Assembly: GCF_008064665.1 (NCBI RefSeq)
Contig: NZ_VRZA01000011.1
Coordinates: 1 to 64,000 of the forward strand
Source: Parahaliea maris
GTDB lineage: Bacteria; Pseudomonadota; Gammaproteobacteria; Pseudomonadales; Halieaceae
Direction of reading: 5' to 3'
DNA: 64,000 nt
The position numbers were made by a program, and so were the translations under genes. The notes beneath the pieces are model-generated. The model worked only from the letters and a program-made list of their open reading frames with translations. It was not told the DNA's origin and ran no database searches. Shown here piece after piece: positions 61,369 to 64,000 of the stretch. Each line of letters opens with the position of its first letter. The stretch's first letter is position 1.

Positions 61369-61713
61369 TCACTCTTCCTTTGCTGGTGACCCGGCCGGGC
61401 CTGAATCCTGGTCGTGATCAGAGGTACTGGGATAAACGGGGGCACGCTGCATCACCGCGGGAATCTGGGGGAAGGGATAGAACTCCCCCCAGTCATCGCC
61501 CAAGTCCCGGTCGAGGCCGCGCCCACACACCTGGCGGTAGGCCACATCCATGGCGGCCTGCAGCCGGGCCTCGGCCCCCGGGTCCAGGATCGCCAGCGCT
61601 TCCATCAGCCCCTCAGCGCGCAGCCGCTCGCCCGGCGGCACATCCAGGCCGGCCTCCAGCTGCTCGAAGATGCTTTTCCAGCGACGCTCCAGCTCGGTCA
61701 GCAGCAATAACAT
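61369..61713 (-). CDS. Hypothetical protein, 114 residues, upstream of DUF4136 lipoprotein
   Basis: A soluble, mostly helical protein (LLTELERRWKSIFEQLEAGLD, EGLMEALAILDPGAEARLQA, AYRQVCGRGLDRDLGDDWGE) with a Pro-rich centre (FPQIPAVMQRAPVYP) and an acidic tail. There is no signal peptide, membrane helix or catalytic motif. I do not recognise a family. The stop abuts the start of the lipoprotein gene, so the two are probably translated from one message. Confidence 0.6.
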   Translation of the reverse strand: MLLLLTELERRWKSIFEQLEAGLDVPPGERLRAEGLMEALAILDPGAEARLQAAMDVAYRQVCGRGLDRDLGDDWGEFYPFPQIPAVMQRAPVYPSTSDHDQDSGPAGSPAKEE

Positions 61714-61803
61714 GACAATTCCACGGGCTCCAAAACGCTCGCCAGTATGCGCTGTGGGGCAAAACAGTTAAAGTTCTGGATTGCCATCCATAGGGAGACT
61801 GCT

Positions 61804-63552
61804 GTGACCTCCGCGCTTCGTAAAACGCTATTTGTATTCACCTGCTTTACCCTCCTGCTCCAACCCCTCTCCTACGCACAACAGGCCGCCGACGCCCAGC
61901 TGCCGATTATCGACTACCGCAGCCGTTTCCTGCCGACGGTCGCCGAACGCGGCATGGTGGTGGGGCCGGAAACCCTGGCGGCGGAAATCGGCACGCAGAT
62001 TCTGCAACAGGGCGGCAATGCGGTGGATGCGGCGGTGGCCACCGGCTTTGCCCTTGCAGTCACTTACCCCCGGGCCGGAAACCTGGGTGGCGGCGGCTTC
62101 ATGCTGATCCACCTGGCCGATGAAGGTCGCGAGACACTCATCGACTACCGCGAAACCGCACCGGCAGCCGCCGGGCGCGACCTGTACCTGAACGAAGACG
62201 GCGAAGTCGACCGGATGCGCATGTACTTCAGCCACCAGTCCGCAGGCGTACCCGGCACGGTGGCAGGACTGCTCTACGCGCTGGAGAAATACGGCACCAT
62301 GAGCCGCGAGGCGGTGTTGGCACCGGCCATTACGCTGGCAGAGAAAGGCCAGAAAGTCTCCTTCGCCCTCAACTTCGAAATCGGCTCCCGCGCCGACCGC
62401 TTGCGACAAAACCCGGAAGCGCTCCGCCTGTTTTTCCACGAGGACGGCAGCAGCTATGCCATTGGCGAAACCTGGAAGCAGCCCGATCTCGCCTGGACCC
62501 TGAAACAGATCGCGGCCCGTGGCAACGAAGGCTTCTACCAGGGCGAGGTAGCCGAACGCATCGTCGCCGAAATGGAACGCGGCGACGGCCTTATCAGCCT
62601 GCAGGACCTGGCCGGCTACCGCGCCGTGGAACGCGAGCCGGTACGCGGCACCTTCCACGAGTTCGAGGTGGTCTCCACTCCGCCACCCTCCTCCGGCGGT
62701 ATCCATATCATCCAGATGCTTAACATTCTGGAGGGACTGCCGCTGGCCGAGGCAGGCCACAACAGCGCCGCTTACCTGCACTACCTGGCGGAGAGCATGA
62801 AGCGGGCCTACGCCGACCGCAGCCAGTACCTCGGCGACACCGATTTTGTCGATGTACCGCTGGCGTTACTCACCAGCAAGGACTACGCCGCCCGCCAGCG
62901 CGCGACCATCGACCCGGCGCACGCCACCCCCTCTGCCGAGATACGCCCGGGAGAGAAAATGAAGCCTGAGAGCAAGGACACCACGCACTACTCGATCGCC
63001 GATGCCGCCGGCAATGTGGTGAGCAACACCTACACCCTGAATTTCAGCTTCGGCTCGCACATCGCGGTGCCCGGCACCGGCATGCTGCTAAACAACGAGA
63101 TGGCGGACTTTGCCGCGGCGCCGGGCGTTGCCAATGCCTACGGGCTGGTGGAAGGTGAGTCCAACAAGATCGAGGGCGGCAAGCGCCCCCTGTCATCCAT
63201 GAGCCCGACCCTGGTGCTGCGGGACGGCAAGCCCTGGCTCGCCACCGGCAGCCCCGGCGGCAGTGTCATCATTACCACGGTACTGCAAACGATTCTCAAT
63301 GCGATGGTGTTCGACATGAATATCGCCGCAGCAGCGGCCGGCGCCAGAGTGCACCACCAGTGGCTGCCGGATACTTTGCGGGTGGAACAGGGGATAAGCC
63401 CGGACACTATCCGATTGCTGGAAGGCATGGGGCACCAGGTGGAAATCGGTGACCGGACGCTGGGGCGAACCCAGTCCATTCTGCTGCAGAATGGGTACCT
63501 GTACGGTGCCACTGATACGCGGCGGCCGGGGGGGCATGTGGCGGGGTATTAA
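61804..63552 (+). CDS. ggt: Gamma-glutamyltransferase
   Basis: A 582-residue periplasmic Ntn-hydrolase that cleaves glutathione and other gamma-glutamyl compounds. It starts with GTG 61804, with AGGGAGA upstream. The signal peptide is LRKTLFVFTCFTLLLQPLSYA. The heavy-chain part has QILQQGGNAVDAAVATGFAL and GNLGGGGFMLIHL. The autocatalytic site is the second Thr of DTTHYSIADAAGNVV near residue 395, then GSHIAVPGTGMLLNNEMADF and TGSPGGSVIITTVLQTILN. ATG 61747 would place the signal peptide internally and is not used. Confidence 0.95.
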   Translation: MTSALRKTLFVFTCFTLLLQPLSYAQQAADAQLPIIDYRSRFLPTVAERGMVVGPETLAAEIGTQILQQGGNAVDAAVATGFALAVTYPRAGNLGGGGFMLIHLADEGRETLIDYRETAPAAAGRDLYLNEDGEVDRMRMYFSHQSAGVPGTVAGLLYALEKYGTMSREAVLAPAITLAEKGQKVSFALNFEIGSRADRLRQNPEALRLFFHEDGSSYAIGETWKQPDLAWTLKQIAARGNEGFYQGEVAERIVAEMERGDGLISLQDLAGYRAVEREPVRGTFHEFEVVSTPPPSSGGIHIIQMLNILEGLPLAEAGHNSAAYLHYLAESMKRAYADRSQYLGDTDFVDVPLALLTSKDYAARQRATIDPAHATPSAEIRPGEKMKPESKDTTHYSIADAAGNVVSNTYTLNFSFGSHIAVPGTGMLLNNEMADFAAAPGVANAYGLVEGESNKIEGGKRPLSSMSPTLVLRDGKPWLATGSPGGSVIITTVLQTILNAMVFDMNIAAAAAGARVHHQWLPDTLRVEQGISPDTIRLLEGMGHQVEIGDRTLGRTQSILLQNGYLYGATDTRRPGGHVAGY

Positions 63553-63634
63553 ACTCCGGTCGTACGCTAAAAATTCTCGCAGATCGAAAGGAGTCTGGAG
63601 CGACAGGTGCTCTGAACCCGCGCGCACGGAGCCC

Positions 63635-63719
63635 GGGGCCCTTCCGGGACACGCCGTGAACCCGTCCATGGGGGCTCCTCAGCGGCCATCCGGGCCGCTG
63701 AAGGTCCCGGAAGGGCCCC
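63635..63719 (-). ncRNA. TwoAYGGAY-like structured RNA element, copy B (inverted)
   Basis: A perfect 16-bp outer stem (63635-63650 with 63704-63719, GGGGCCCTTCCGGGAC) encloses two hairpins. Read on the minus strand they are CAGCGGCC-CGGAT-GGCCGCTG (63700-63680) and CCC-ATGGAC-GGG (around 63673-63661). The order and loop identities match copies A and C in the opposite orientation. It lies 83 bp downstream of ggt. Confidence 0.6.
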
Positions 63720-63808
63720 GCGCACCGCACACGCTCCCTCAGCAGTAGTTCCCGTCCCACCACTACGCATCCTGCTTCATCAAATTCCGCTCTAAACCAG
63801 GGAGTGAG

Positions 63809-63925
63809 CTGGGGGTGTACCTCTCCGGACCTTCTGCGGCCATGGATGGTCTGGGCCGCATCCGGACTGAGGAGCGAGACATGGATGTCATGCTTTATAG
63901 CGTGTCCGGAGAGGTACACCCCCAG
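63809..63925 (+). ncRNA. TwoAYGGAY-like structured RNA element, copy C
   Basis: A perfect 22-bp outer stem (63809-63830 with 63904-63925) encloses hairpin 1 TGCGGCC/GGCCGCA (63835-63841 with 63854-63860), with ATGGAT in its loop, and hairpin 2 GAC-ATGGAT-GTC (63878-63889). It is followed by AGCGTGTCC, shared with copy A. It lies 89 bp from copy B in the opposite orientation. The outer stem is the longest of the three. Confidence 0.65.
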
Positions 63926-64000
63926 ATCGCGACCGGCCTACGAAGTCCACCAGGTCAAAAGCGCATTCTGGAATTCTGTTGAATCGCTGCACCCAAGTAT

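Larger units (their letters stand above)
63553..64000. other. Gene-free end of window with two structured repeats
   Basis: No plausible protein gene is found after ggt; the open frames here lie across palindromes. The stretch holds structured elements B (63635-63719) and C (63809-63925). The flanks 63553-63634, 63720-63808 and 63926-64000 show no recognisable feature. Confidence 0.6.

Noticed and set aside
63407-63919. 170-codon minus-strand open frame at the window end
   Set aside because: It runs through the palindromic repeats B and C and the ggt 3' end in antisense, with no ribosome-binding site or family features.

Overview
The window is GC-rich and densely coding. It looks like chromosome of a marine-type gammaproteobacterium (Halieaceae/Cellvibrionales-like). 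The main evidence is the housekeeping order purA-hisZ-DUF2065-hflC-hflK-hflX-hfq-miaA-mutL-amiB-tsaE-nnrD with queG, orn, rsgA and psd beside it, an arrangement typical of Gammaproteobacteria. Genus placement is inference. I saw no tRNA or rRNA gene, transposase, phage gene or CRISPR array.

Left part (1-12.5 kb). After tandem terminators come a 43-residue membrane protein with an FNR/Anr-type box upstream and a DUF454 membrane protein. Then comes the most interesting locus: Anbu, the ancestral proteasome-like peptidase (1213-1962, plus strand), convergent with a six-gene minus-strand array. In transcription order (12297 to 1934) the array encodes a circularly permuted ATP-grasp protein, an alpha-E protein, a transglutaminase fused to a DUF2126 GS-like amidoligase, an ATP-grasp/alpha-E fusion, a second transglutaminase and a zinc-ribbon metallopeptidase. 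Comparative genomics has linked these families as a predicted system that makes and breaks amide bonds, but its substrate and product are unknown.

12.5-19.8 kb: a molybdopterin oxidoreductase, a LemA/M48 protease pair, a small AraC-type HTH protein, and a membrane diguanylate cyclase whose -10 box sits inside a perfect palindrome.

19.9-41.7 kb: the housekeeping block. It covers purine and histidine control (purA, hisZ), FtsH-modulating membrane proteins (hflC, hflK), ribosome and RNA functions (hflX, hfq, miaA, orn, rsgA, tsaE, queG, RNase II), mismatch repair (mutL), cell-wall hydrolysis (amiB), metabolite repair (nnrD), phospholipid synthesis (psd), a PIN-PhoH ATPase and an FHA membrane protein.

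41.8-63.6 kb: mostly single genes or pairs for general metabolism and stress: asnS, SYLF lipid-binding protein, SDR, PPOX flavoprotein, TPR/transglutaminase lipoprotein, free-Met sulfoxide reductase, short PAPS reductase, nitronate monooxygenase, FeS-type photolyase, aldehyde dehydrogenase, dienelactone hydrolase, orphan ParA, iron alcohol dehydrogenase, FKBP isomerase, Nudix hydrolase, CinA, pdxH and gamma-glutamyltransferase.

Three structured intergenic repeats (47662-47759, 63635-63719, 63809-63925) share one fold: a long outer stem closing two hairpins with GGA-containing loops. They resemble the TwoAYGGAY RNA motif and CsrA/RsmA target hairpins.
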